Shown piece by piece: positions 24,898 to 32,575 of a stretch of 64,000 nt of DNA (position 1 is its first letter; every line of letters begins with the position of its first letter). The notes beneath the pieces are model-generated. The model saw only the letters and a list, made by a program, of their open reading frames with translations, had not been told where the DNA came from and did not search any database. A program made the position numbers and the translations under genes. The stretch is taken from the NCBI GenBank assembly GCA_030428385.1, contig JAUIDY010000004.1:1-64000 (forward strand), read 5' to 3'. Source of the DNA: Rhodothermia bacterium. Its GTDB lineage: Bacteria; Bacteroidota; Rhodothermia; Rhodothermales; JAAAOL01.

Positions 24898-25293
24898 TCA
24901 TGGGAGGCGCGTGGTGGCGTAAGCTTCTTTTTCAAACACGTTGTCGTAGTACGGGTCTTGGCCGCGGCTCCAGGCGAGCAGGCTGCTGAAGAAATAGGCG
25001 GGGAGAAAGAAAAGACCCCACCGTTCAGCCTGACGTACGTGCACATGCTCATGGTCGCGGCATCGGGCGAGTGCGTCGGGGGTTTGGCCCAGCACCACAT
25101 GCCCCAGCGTGAGGGCCAGCGCGCCACCTTTGAGCGGAACCGCATGTTGCAAGAGCCATGTCGTGAGGCCGCCATGCACTTCAAGCACACCCTGTACCCG
25201 CTGCATGCGGCCACGCGTAGCCAGTGCCAGGGCCGCCATGATCAGCCCGATCAAGGTGATAGGAAAGGCCCAGATGTAACGCAGTAGCTTCAT
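24898..25293 (-). CDS. Small membrane protein with a HEXXH motif
   Basis: 131 residues from the ATG at 25293. A first hydrophobic helix covers about 5-26 and a second about 93-108. Between them, residues 81-85 read HEHVH, matching the HEXXH zinc-binding pattern, with conserved-looking HVRQAERWG after it and NVFEKEAY (Glu121, Glu123) near the end, where a third ligand could lie. A membrane-associated minimal metalloprotease is possible; equally it may be a non-enzymatic member of an uncharacterised family. It starts 76 bp before the dehydratase region on the same strand as that gene. Confidence 0.65.
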   Translation of the reverse strand: MKLLRYIWAFPITLIGLIMAALALATRGRMQRVQGVLEVHGGLTTWLLQHAVPLKGGALALTLGHVVLGQTPDALARCRDHEHVHVRQAERWGLFFLPAYFFSSLLAWSRGQDPYYDNVFEKEAYATTRLP

Positions 25294-25582
25294 AGGTATA
25301 GGGCAGTTCAATCATCTTGATGGTCGTGCTGCGTATGTGACGCGTGATATGAGACGGAAGACGTTAACTTTTCTCCAAATCATGGTGCGTGGCACCCTCA
25401 CGTTTTACGTTTCAATCACTAAGCGGCACCCACCATATCAGTGACCAACACTAAATCATGTGTCTTTGGTTTGCCCGCAGTAATTTTTTAAGTTCTGGGC
25501 GGCGTTGAATGATCCGCCCCATACTCGATGAAATGCAGGTGCCGGCGGCGCTGCCGGCTGTTGTTTGTTGATCCGATGGTTG

Positions 25583-26554
25583 ATGTCTAGGTCTGTCCGT
25601 TCTACTGTTGAAGCCACGCCGGAGCCTTTGGTGCGTGCGTTCGAGGTATGGATTCCCGATGCCCGGCGTACCCAACTGCGTTTCCAGTCGGGTTTTTACC
25701 GAGGTGCTCGGTCATCTCGCTCAGCGGTTCCTGCGGTTGTTGCCAATGGGCAGGGACTGCCGGGACAGGTGTTGCAGCGCAAAGCCCCGATGATTCTCGA
25801 AGATCTGACGGCATATCGGGGCGTTGTGCGCCCGGCTATTGCGGCGCGGTCTGGGTTCAGCGCGGGCGTAGGGCTACCCATCATATACCGGAAAAAGGTG
25901 GTCGCGGTGGTGACGTTGCTCTTTGCCACGCCCGAGGGCGCAGCAGGCGCGTTTGAGATCTGGCAACCCAGCGTCGATAGACAAAAAATGGTGTGGGGCG
26001 ACGGCTTCTACGGCGATCTGCACCCGTTTAAGGCCGTCAGCCAACAAACGGCGTTTGCCTTGGGCGAGGGGTTGCCAGGGCAGGTGCTGGCCTCGCGGGC
26101 ACCGATCCTGTTTGAAGACCTATCGCTGCAACGCGGGTTTGTGCGCTCGGAAGTGGCAGCCGCTGCCGGATTAAATGCGGGGTTGGGCATTCCGGTGCTG
26201 GACGGTGACAACGTGCAGCAGGTGGTGCTGCTTCTCACCTCGGCGCTGACGCCCATTGCGCGGGTGATGGAGATCTGGAAACCCAATTCGCAAGGGGTGT
26301 TATCGCTGAACGCTGGGTATTATGGCCCGCTCGCTGGTTTTGCCAAAATCAGTGTGGAAACCCGGTTCAAACGTGGCATCGGTTTGCCGGGGCGGGTATT
26401 TGCCGAGCGCACCCCGGTCGTTTTTGAACGACTCACGGGGGAAGCGGGCTTTATCCGCTATGAAGCCGCCGCCCGCGCTGGACTTGACGCGGCGCTGGGC
26501 TTTCCAGTGTTTCGGGGCAATGCCGTGGAAGCGGTGGTGGTATTGTTTAATTGA
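25583..26554 (+). CDS. Three tandem GAF-like domains, no output domain
   Basis: 323 residues from the ATG at 25583 (an in-frame TTG lies 18 bp upstream). The protein is three copies of a 103-105 residue unit. Each begins F/M-E-[VI]-W, has a GFY or GYY turn about 16 residues later, then GLPG[QR]V, an ED/ERL segment, and ends in a hydrophobic strand VV.L.LF. This is the look of GAF sensor domains. There is no kinase, cyclase or DNA-binding domain and no signal peptide, so it must act through a partner or as a ligand-binding protein. The upstream 290-bp gap has nothing clear apart from a CGTTTTACGTTTCA string at 25401-25414. Confidence 0.7.
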   Translation: MSRSVRSTVEATPEPLVRAFEVWIPDARRTQLRFQSGFYRGARSSRSAVPAVVANGQGLPGQVLQRKAPMILEDLTAYRGVVRPAIAARSGFSAGVGLPIIYRKKVVAVVTLLFATPEGAAGAFEIWQPSVDRQKMVWGDGFYGDLHPFKAVSQQTAFALGEGLPGQVLASRAPILFEDLSLQRGFVRSEVAAAAGLNAGLGIPVLDGDNVQQVVLLLTSALTPIARVMEIWKPNSQGVLSLNAGYYGPLAGFAKISVETRFKRGIGLPGRVFAERTPVVFERLTGEAGFIRYEAAARAGLDAALGFPVFRGNAVEAVVVLFN

Positions 26555-26680
26555 GGGATTGGGGAATGGCCAGTAGGGAATGGGGAAAACCTCTATCGAA
26601 AACAACACCGTAGCGACGTGCCGTGGCGCGTCGCGTGCCCGGAAATACCAACCTCGCTGATCTAAATGCCCCGCCATCCC

Positions 26681-27118
26681 CTACCGAAACAACCCCGCCG
26701 GAAACGCATGGTGGGTCACCTTGCCGTTGAGCGCGCCGCCGCTGCCGCTGACGGTGAGGCTGGCGCCGTGGCGCGTATGCACGCGGATCGACTGCGACTC
26801 GGCGAGGGCGAGGTCGAGCACCTGCACGAGTTGGTCGGCGGTGAGGAGGCAGGTGGCGGTGTTGCCGCACACGAGACCCAGGAAAAACGCCCGCGCTTTG
26901 CCCAATTCCTCTTTCATCAGGCGCACATCGCGGGGGCGAAAGGTGAAGTACCACGGCCCGCGCTCCGACTGGGTATAGCGAATCAGCAGCCGCCGCGAGT
27001 CATTCACCTCATAATGTCCAAGGGTTGCGCTGGCCTTGCGCATCGACGCAAAGCCGATACACTCGACAATCTGGGTGAGGGCCGCTCCGAGGTACAGTTC
27101 CTTGTCTACAATTTTCAT
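26681..27118 (-). CDS. Hypothetical protein translationally coupled to cobA
   Basis: 145 residues, no signal or membrane segment. The sequence has a compact alpha/beta look (IRYTQSERGPWYFTFRPRDVRLM, ARAFFLGLVCGNTATCLLT) and no motif I can assign. Its ATG overlaps the cobA stop as ATGA, so it is almost certainly made with cobA. The coupling suggests a role linked to siroheme or corrinoid supply, but it could be incidental. Confidence 0.65.
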   Translation of the reverse strand: MKIVDKELYLGAALTQIVECIGFASMRKASATLGHYEVNDSRRLLIRYTQSERGPWYFTFRPRDVRLMKEELGKARAFFLGLVCGNTATCLLTADQLVQVLDLALAESQSIRVHTRHGASLTVSGSGGALNGKVTHHAFPAGLFR

Positions 27119-27930
27119 GTGGGGAGGATGGTTGGCAACGAGGCAACAAGGTCGGCGATGCGGTGCGGGGGAGCGGCATGGGCCGGGTCAAACCACGAAA
27201 GGGTCGGTCCCAGCCCCACCGCCTCGCCGAGGACAATAAGTGTTGGTGTTTCAAAGTCGGTGATCGTACGGGCGAGGGTGGCCAGGTTCGCAAACGCGGT
27301 GCGCTGAGACGCCGTGGTGCCTTGCTGAATGGCGGCAGCGGGCGTGTCAGGATTCCACCCAGTGGCTTGAAGTTGGCGGGCAATGTGGGACCAGCGGCGC
27401 AAGCCCATTAGGATGACGAGCGTGCCATTGCGGGGCAGCGTACCCCATTCAATGTCGGCTTGCTGGGTGCCGGGGTGCCCAGTCACAAACGTCACCTGCG
27501 CCGAAACGCCCCGGTGCGTTACGGGAATCCCGGCATACGCAGGCACCGCCATTGCGCTCGACACGCCGGGCACCACCTCGAAGGGGATGCCTGCCTGCGC
27601 GAGGGCCAGCGCTTCTTCACCGCCCCGTCCAAACACAAACGGGTCGCCGCCCTTGAGGCGCACCACGCTCAGCCCACGCCGGGCGTAGCCGATCAAGAGT
27701 TCGATGATGAGCGATTGGGGCACCTTGTGGCAGCCCGGCAGCTTACCCACATCGATGCGCTCAGCGTCGGGGCGTAGGTGCTGCAGCAGGTCGGGGTGGC
27801 TGAGGCGGTCGTAAAAAACTGCATCGGCGTTACGGAGCAGCCGCAACGCCTTCAGGGTGAGGAGTTCAGGATCACCGGGGCCGGCACCGACAAGGGAAAC
27901 CCGGCCGCAATGTGAGGGGATCGTTTGCAC
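27115..27930 (-). CDS. cobA: Uroporphyrinogen-III C-methyltransferase
   Basis: 271 residues, single-domain SUMT. Uses two SAM to methylate uroporphyrinogen III to precorrin-2, the branch point to siroheme and cobalamin. Motifs: VSLVGAGPGDPELLTLKA at the N-terminus, VRLKGGDPFVFGRGGEEA, VVPGVSSAMAVPAYAGIPVTHRG and TLVILMG. It lacks the CysG oxidase/chelatase part, which must be elsewhere. It lies just beyond the nitrate operon whose nitrite reductase needs siroheme, on the same strand but separated by an oppositely oriented small frame. Confidence 0.95.
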   Translation of the reverse strand: MQTIPSHCGRVSLVGAGPGDPELLTLKALRLLRNADAVFYDRLSHPDLLQHLRPDAERIDVGKLPGCHKVPQSLIIELLIGYARRGLSVVRLKGGDPFVFGRGGEEALALAQAGIPFEVVPGVSSAMAVPAYAGIPVTHRGVSAQVTFVTGHPGTQQADIEWGTLPRNGTLVILMGLRRWSHIARQLQATGWNPDTPAAAIQQGTTASQRTAFANLATLARTITDFETPTLIVLGEAVGLGPTLSWFDPAHAAPPHRIADLVASLPTILPT

Positions 27931-28114
27931 AATCGGGAAGTTTTTGTATGTTGTTAGGCCCTATTCGGAAGGGCTTCCATGGGTTCACCGTGGGCAACGC
28001 AGCCCGTATATGGTGATGGTGTATGGGCGTGTGTGGGAGTCAAGATTCTCCCATACCCTCAATCTCCATCACCCCCATACCCTTTTATTTCTTGCATAGG
28101 CGTTGGTATTGATC

Positions 28115-28317
28115 ATGTGGTGGATTTATGTTTTAGCGTTTGTGCTGACGCTCACAAATTCAGCCATCGCTGTATGGCTCATCACCCGCGAGAACGGGCC
28201 TAGCGACTTTGGGCCGTTTCGACGTCGGCGCGGCCCCGAACCGCCTCGCTTTTCTGGCGACCGTGGTTCGGTGATGCATCGTTCCCGGGTACATCGGCGC
28301 GTGCGTCAGCCGTAGGG
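28115..28317 (+). CDS. Small single-helix membrane protein
   Basis: About 66 residues from the ATG at 28115. One hydrophobic helix (WWIYVLAFVLTLTNSAIAVWLI) is followed by a strongly basic, arginine-rich tail. No family known. Its stop lies about 10 bp from the stop of the opposing nitrate reductase gene. The upstream 180 bp contain an imperfect inverted repeat of GTGATGG/GGGAG-type blocks (about 28010-28085). Confidence 0.45.
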
Positions 28318-28326
28318 TAGTGGTGT

Positions 28327-31300
28327 TCATGCCAGTTCCAGGGTTTCGAGGCTGCCGTCGCCGTGGGTTTCGGTGAGCAGCGGTAGGTTTTCCAGTTCTT
28401 TTTCCAGGATCATCTGTACTTCGGGGCGGCAACTGCCACAGCCTGTCCCCGCGCGGCTGCGGCTGCACAGGGTTGGCAGGTCGGCGCAGCCCTCGGCGAT
28501 AAACTTTTTGAGGTTTCCCTCGCCTACGCGGTTGCAGCTACACACCAGCCGCCCGATGGGCGGTTCGGCGACTTCGCCAGGGGCACCGCCCAGCAGCGTC
28601 GCCCGCTGCTCTTCTAGCTCGAAGCCGGTTTCAATCAATTGGCGGAAGGTGTCGAACTCGGCCTTGTCGCCCACGAGGATCGCCCCCACCAGCCGGTCGT
28701 TTTTGATCACGCACTTCTTGTAGATCTGCCGCCGCAGGTCGGTGAGCACAATCTCTTCGTACTCGTCGGCTTCTTTTTCGGGCACCACCGACTTGCCGAG
28801 GGCGCACACATCGAGGCCGTGGATCTTGAGGATGTTAAACGGCACCGAACCTTCGTACGTCGCCCACACATCGCCCGCAATGTGGGCCGCAGCGATGGCG
28901 GCCTGCTCCTCGGCGGCAGGGGTGATGCCGTAGAGTTCGCTGTGGTGCTCAGCGATTTCGCCCGCAGCGTAGATGTCGGGATCGCTGGTTTGCAGGTGGT
29001 CATTCACGGTCACGCCCCGGCTGTGGTGCAACTCGGTGCGGACGGCGAGGCCGATGTTGGGGCGGGTGCCCACAGCCACGATCAACGCGTCGCAGGACAA
29101 GTGGCGGTCGGCTTTCGTGAGCACGCCCCGGATGCGCCCGTGGCCCAGGTAGTCCATCACCACGTCGCCGCAGTACACGTCGATGCCCCGGTCCAGCAAC
29201 TCTTCTTCGAGGATCATGCTGGCAGTGGCGTCGAGCTGGCGCTGCATCAGCCGCTCGCCCATCTCGATGATGGACACTTGAAAGCCCGCATGTTCGAGCG
29301 CCGCAGCCATCTCCAGCCCCAGCAGGCCGCCGCCCATGATGAGCACGCGCGCGCCGGGTTCGAGGTAGCGCTTGATGCGGTCGGCGTCCCAGCGGGTGCG
29401 CAGGCTGAAAACGCCGTCCCAGCCCATCGGCACGCCCGTCGGCACAAAGGCGCGGCTGCCGGTGCACAGCATCAGCTTGTCGTAGGCGTGGCGTTTGCCC
29501 GAGGCGTCTTCAATTTCCTTGGCCTCGCGGTCGATCTTGACGATTTCACTCGCGGTATGCAGGTGGAAGTCCAGCGTTTCCTGTTTCTCGGGCGACATGG
29601 TCGAGAGTGATTCCCATGTGCGCTCGCCGCCTACGTAATCGGGCAGCAGGATGCGGTTATAGAAGCCGTTCGGCTCGCGCCCGAAGACGTGGATTTCGTC
29701 CTCGGTGTTGTGCTTGCGGTAGGTCTCCACGAAGTTGCGCGCCGCTGCGCCTGCCCCCACCACGAGGATCCGCTCTTTCGTTTTCTCCACCCGCTCCACA
29801 CGTACGGCGGTGTACTTGTAATCCGGTTGTTTCGAGCGGGCATCGACGCGGTGGCTGGTGGCGAGGTTGGCCCTTCCATCATGACCGCCCAGCATCTTGC
29901 CCCAGTGCATCGGCAGGAACACGGTGCCGGGTTTGATGGCGTCGGTGAGGGTGGCACGGACCGTGACTTCGCCGTGGCGGCTGCTGATTTGGGCGGTGCG
30001 CCCGTCGGTGAGGCCCAGCGGTGCGGCGTCGTCGGGGTGGATTTCGAGCATCGGCACCGCCTGGTGCTGGTTCAGCCGGTTGACCTTGCCGGTTTTGGTG
30101 CGCGTGTGCCACTGGTCACGGGTGCGGCCCGTCGTGAGGATCAGCGGGAACGTGTCGGTCGGCGGGTCGGGCGCTTCGGTGGGCGTCACGCCGTGCAAAT
30201 GGGCGCGTCCGTTGGGCGTCCAGAATTGCCCGTTGGCAAACAGCCGGTCGGTGCCGGGGTGGTCGGTGGACGGGCAGGGCCACTGCACCGAGCGCTCGGC
30301 TTGCAGGCGGGCATGGCTCAGCCCCGCCACGTCGATGGTGGTGCCCCGGCTCAGGCGGCGGTATTCGTTGTAGATGGCGGCTTCGTCCTCGTAATCGAAG
30401 GCCGTTTTCCAGTCCATCTTCTCGGCGAAGCGGCACAGGATCTCCACGTCGGGCAGCGCCTCGCCGGGCGGGTCGATGAGCTTGGGCAGGTACGTGATGC
30501 GCCGCTCCGAGTTGGTCATCGTGCCCACCTTTTCGAGCCACGCCGCCGCCGGAAGCACACAGTCGGCGAAGCGGAGCGTGTCGCTGTGGTTGGAAATATC
30601 TTGCACGACGACATATTCGCAGGCGTCGAGGGCACGTTCGAGCCGTTTCAGGTCGGGCAGCGACACGGCGGGGTTGGTGCAGATGATCCACAGCGCTTTT
30701 AATTCGCCGCGCTCCATTGCCGCGACCATTTCGGTGGCGGTGAGGCCGGGCTTGTCGTCGATGCTGGGCACGCCCCAGAACGACGCCACCTCGGCGCGGT
30801 GCTGCGGGTTGCTAAGGTCGCGGTGGCACGCCAGCAGGTTAGCGAGGCCGCCCACTTCGCGCCCGCCCATAGCGTTGGGCTGGCCCGTCAACGAAAACGG
30901 CCCGCAGCCGGGTTTGCCGATTTTTCCTGTCAGCAGTGACAGGTTGAGCAGCGCAAGGTTTTTATCCACACCGTGCACGCTCTGGTTCAGGCCCATCGCC
31001 CACAGGGTCAGCAGCGTCGGGCTTTCGCCCATCCACTGTGCCGCCTGCCGGATGTCATCGACGGGGACTTTGCAGATCGCGGCGGCTTCTTCCAGCGTCG
31101 TTGCGTGCACGGAAGCCTTGCACGCCTCAAAGCCGTCGGTGTGGTTAGCGATAAAGTCGTGGTCGATCAGGTCCTGCTCAATCAGGTGCGCAGCGATGGC
31201 GTTGAACAGCACCACATCGGTACCGGGCTGAACCTGCAGATGCAAGTCGGCGAGGGCGCACGACTGCGTCCGGCGCGGGTCCACCACGATGATTTTGACA

Positions 31301-31893
31301 TCGGGGTTCTGCTGCTTACGGGCTTCGATGCGGCGGAAAAGAATGGGGTGGCAATAGGCCGGATTCGCGCCAGCAATGAAGAAGCAGTCGCACGCTTCGA
31401 TGTCGTCGTAGCTGATGGGCGGGGCGTCGTCGCCGAGGGCCTTTTTGTAGCCCACCACCGCCGAACTCATGCACAGCCGCGAGTTGGTGTCGATGTTGTT
31501 CGAGCCAATGAACCCTTTCATCAGCTTGTTGGCGAGGTAGTATTCTTCGGTCAGGAGCTGACCGGAGACGTAGAACCCCACCGAGCGGGGGCCGTGGGCT
31601 TCGATGAAGCCCCGGAAGACCCCCGCCGTGTACTCCAGCGCCTCATCCCACCGAACGCGCCGAAGTGTCTCTTTGCGGCGATGCCGCAACATCGGATACA
31701 GGAGCCGGTCTGTCTGATCCATCGCCACGTGGTGCAGGTACCGACCTTTGCTGCACAACATGCCCCGGTTCACCGGGTGGTCGGGGTCGCCTTCAATGGA
31801 CAGGCGACCGTCGCGGTGGCGCGTCACCTCCACGCCACATCCGACGCCGCAGTAGCAGCAGGTGGATTTGATGGTCTGTTTGGTGGTTCTCAC
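28327..31893 (-). CDS. Assimilatory nitrate reductase fused to a NirB-like FAD/NAD(P)H and [2Fe-2S] module
   Basis: 1188 residues. The N-terminal part is a NasA/NapA-type Mo-bis-MGD enzyme with a [4Fe-4S] motif Cys12-x2-Cys15-x3-Cys19-x27-Cys47 and the molybdopterin dinucleotide domain (LILTTGRTRDQWH, CxxG-type loops). From about residue 700 it continues as an FAD/NAD(P) oxidoreductase like the first third of NirB (ERILVVGAGAAARNF for FAD, RVLIMGGGLLGLEMAAALE for NAD). It ends with a BFD-like [2Fe-2S] domain (VCSCNRV ... GTGCGSCRP, about 1115-1160). NAD(P)H electrons could thus reach nitrate within one polypeptide. It is the last gene of the nitrate operon. Confidence 0.92.
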   Translation of the reverse strand: MRTTKQTIKSTCCYCGVGCGVEVTRHRDGRLSIEGDPDHPVNRGMLCSKGRYLHHVAMDQTDRLLYPMLRHRRKETLRRVRWDEALEYTAGVFRGFIEAHGPRSVGFYVSGQLLTEEYYLANKLMKGFIGSNNIDTNSRLCMSSAVVGYKKALGDDAPPISYDDIEACDCFFIAGANPAYCHPILFRRIEARKQQNPDVKIIVVDPRRTQSCALADLHLQVQPGTDVVLFNAIAAHLIEQDLIDHDFIANHTDGFEACKASVHATTLEEAAAICKVPVDDIRQAAQWMGESPTLLTLWAMGLNQSVHGVDKNLALLNLSLLTGKIGKPGCGPFSLTGQPNAMGGREVGGLANLLACHRDLSNPQHRAEVASFWGVPSIDDKPGLTATEMVAAMERGELKALWIICTNPAVSLPDLKRLERALDACEYVVVQDISNHSDTLRFADCVLPAAAWLEKVGTMTNSERRITYLPKLIDPPGEALPDVEILCRFAEKMDWKTAFDYEDEAAIYNEYRRLSRGTTIDVAGLSHARLQAERSVQWPCPSTDHPGTDRLFANGQFWTPNGRAHLHGVTPTEAPDPPTDTFPLILTTGRTRDQWHTRTKTGKVNRLNQHQAVPMLEIHPDDAAPLGLTDGRTAQISSRHGEVTVRATLTDAIKPGTVFLPMHWGKMLGGHDGRANLATSHRVDARSKQPDYKYTAVRVERVEKTKERILVVGAGAAARNFVETYRKHNTEDEIHVFGREPNGFYNRILLPDYVGGERTWESLSTMSPEKQETLDFHLHTASEIVKIDREAKEIEDASGKRHAYDKLMLCTGSRAFVPTGVPMGWDGVFSLRTRWDADRIKRYLEPGARVLIMGGGLLGLEMAAALEHAGFQVSIIEMGERLMQRQLDATASMILEEELLDRGIDVYCGDVVMDYLGHGRIRGVLTKADRHLSCDALIVAVGTRPNIGLAVRTELHHSRGVTVNDHLQTSDPDIYAAGEIAEHHSELYGITPAAEEQAAIAAAHIAGDVWATYEGSVPFNILKIHGLDVCALGKSVVPEKEADEYEEIVLTDLRRQIYKKCVIKNDRLVGAILVGDKAEFDTFRQLIETGFELEEQRATLLGGAPGEVAEPPIGRLVCSCNRVGEGNLKKFIAEGCADLPTLCSRSRAGTGCGSCRPEVQMILEKELENLPLLTETHGDGSLETLELA

Positions 31894-31913
31894 AACAGGT
31901 TCGGCTTGGCTAG

Positions 31914-31935
31914 AAAAACGGCCCCTTGAGGGGGC
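31914..31935 (-). terminator. Terminator-like hairpin in the leader of the nitrate reductase gene
   Basis: Read on the minus strand, GCCCC-CTCAA-GGGGC is followed by CG and five T. It lies 21 bp before the nitrate reductase start and after the haemoglobin gene. It could end the upstream transcript in part or act as an attenuator. No antiterminator alternative pairing was worked out. Confidence 0.5.
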
Positions 31936-31983
31936 TGTCGCGTGGCGGCAGGGGGTGGAGTTCGCTGGCTGATTACACCCTCC

Positions 31984-32014
31984 GGCCCTTGCGGGCCACC
32001 TCCCTCAAGGGAGG
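31984..32014. repeat. Twin hairpin block between haemoglobin and nitrate reductase genes
   Basis: Two adjoining perfect stems: GGCCC-TTGC-GGGCC (31984-31997) and CCTCCCT-CA-AGGGAGG (31999-32014). Similar paired hairpins occur as dispersed intergenic repeats in other genomes, from general knowledge, but this is the only copy I found in the window. Distinct from the 104-bp element family. Confidence 0.5.
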
Positions 32015-32028
32015 GGTTGGGTAGGTGG

Positions 32029-32412
32029 TCATGCGGCCACAGAGGTTCGGCCCAGCACATCTTCGCGGGTAGATTCGGCGATGGCGGCGGCTTCGGCGAT
32101 GAGGGCGGGGGGGACGCCCAGTTCGTTCAGCGTAGCGCCCAGGTTTTCGATCACGGCATCGAAGTGGGTGTCGTCAAGGCCGCGTTCCACCAGCCGGGCG
32201 TGGGCTGCCGTCATCGTGCGTCCGCTGTAGCGGTTCGGGCCACCCAGGGCCACGGTCAAAAACGACCGCTGGTGGCGCTTCAGGCGCTCCATGTCGGTCC
32301 CTTCGAAAAAGTGTTTGATGCGTTCGTCCGAAACGACGTGTCCGTAAAACACATCGACGGCGGCGTTGATGGCGGCTTCTCCGCCGAGGCGTTCGTAAAG
32401 GGTGGTTTCCAT
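32029..32412 (-). CDS. Group 1 truncated haemoglobin
   Basis: 127 residues, normal for TrHb1. Signature features: VFYGHVV with the B10 tyrosine (Tyr23), FFEGTDMERLKRHQRSF around the E helix, ALGGPNRYSGR, and the proximal haem-ligand histidine His71 in MTAAHARL. Such proteins bind O2 and NO and many convert NO to nitrate. Inside a nitrate-assimilation operon it most likely deals with NO formed from nitrite. Cytosolic. Confidence 0.93.
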   Translation of the reverse strand: METTLYERLGGEAAINAAVDVFYGHVVSDERIKHFFEGTDMERLKRHQRSFLTVALGGPNRYSGRTMTAAHARLVERGLDDTHFDAVIENLGATLNELGVPPALIAEAAAIAESTREDVLGRTSVAA

Positions 32413-32445
32413 GACAGGTTGGGTTTAAGATTTATATAAAGCGAG

Positions 32446-32553
32446 GTCATCGTGAGGAGCCGGAGGCGACGTGGCGATCTCACCCCGACCCCAGGTAGCG
32501 TTCCCGCAAGGGGTGAGATCACCACATCCCGCAAGGGCGGGATTCGTTATGAC
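32446..32553. repeat. Dispersed palindromic element, full copy E
   Basis: 108 bp. Outer ends GTCATCGTGAGG and CGTTATGAC, inner arms GATCTCACCCC / GGGGTGAGATC as in copies A and B. The small right-arm stem reads ATCCCGC/GCGGGAT instead of AGGATC/GATCCT: changed on both sides but still paired. It lies inside the nitrate operon between the FAD reductase and haemoglobin genes. Confidence 0.85.
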
Positions 32554-32575
32554 GAGGAAAAGGGGGCGCTGAGGG

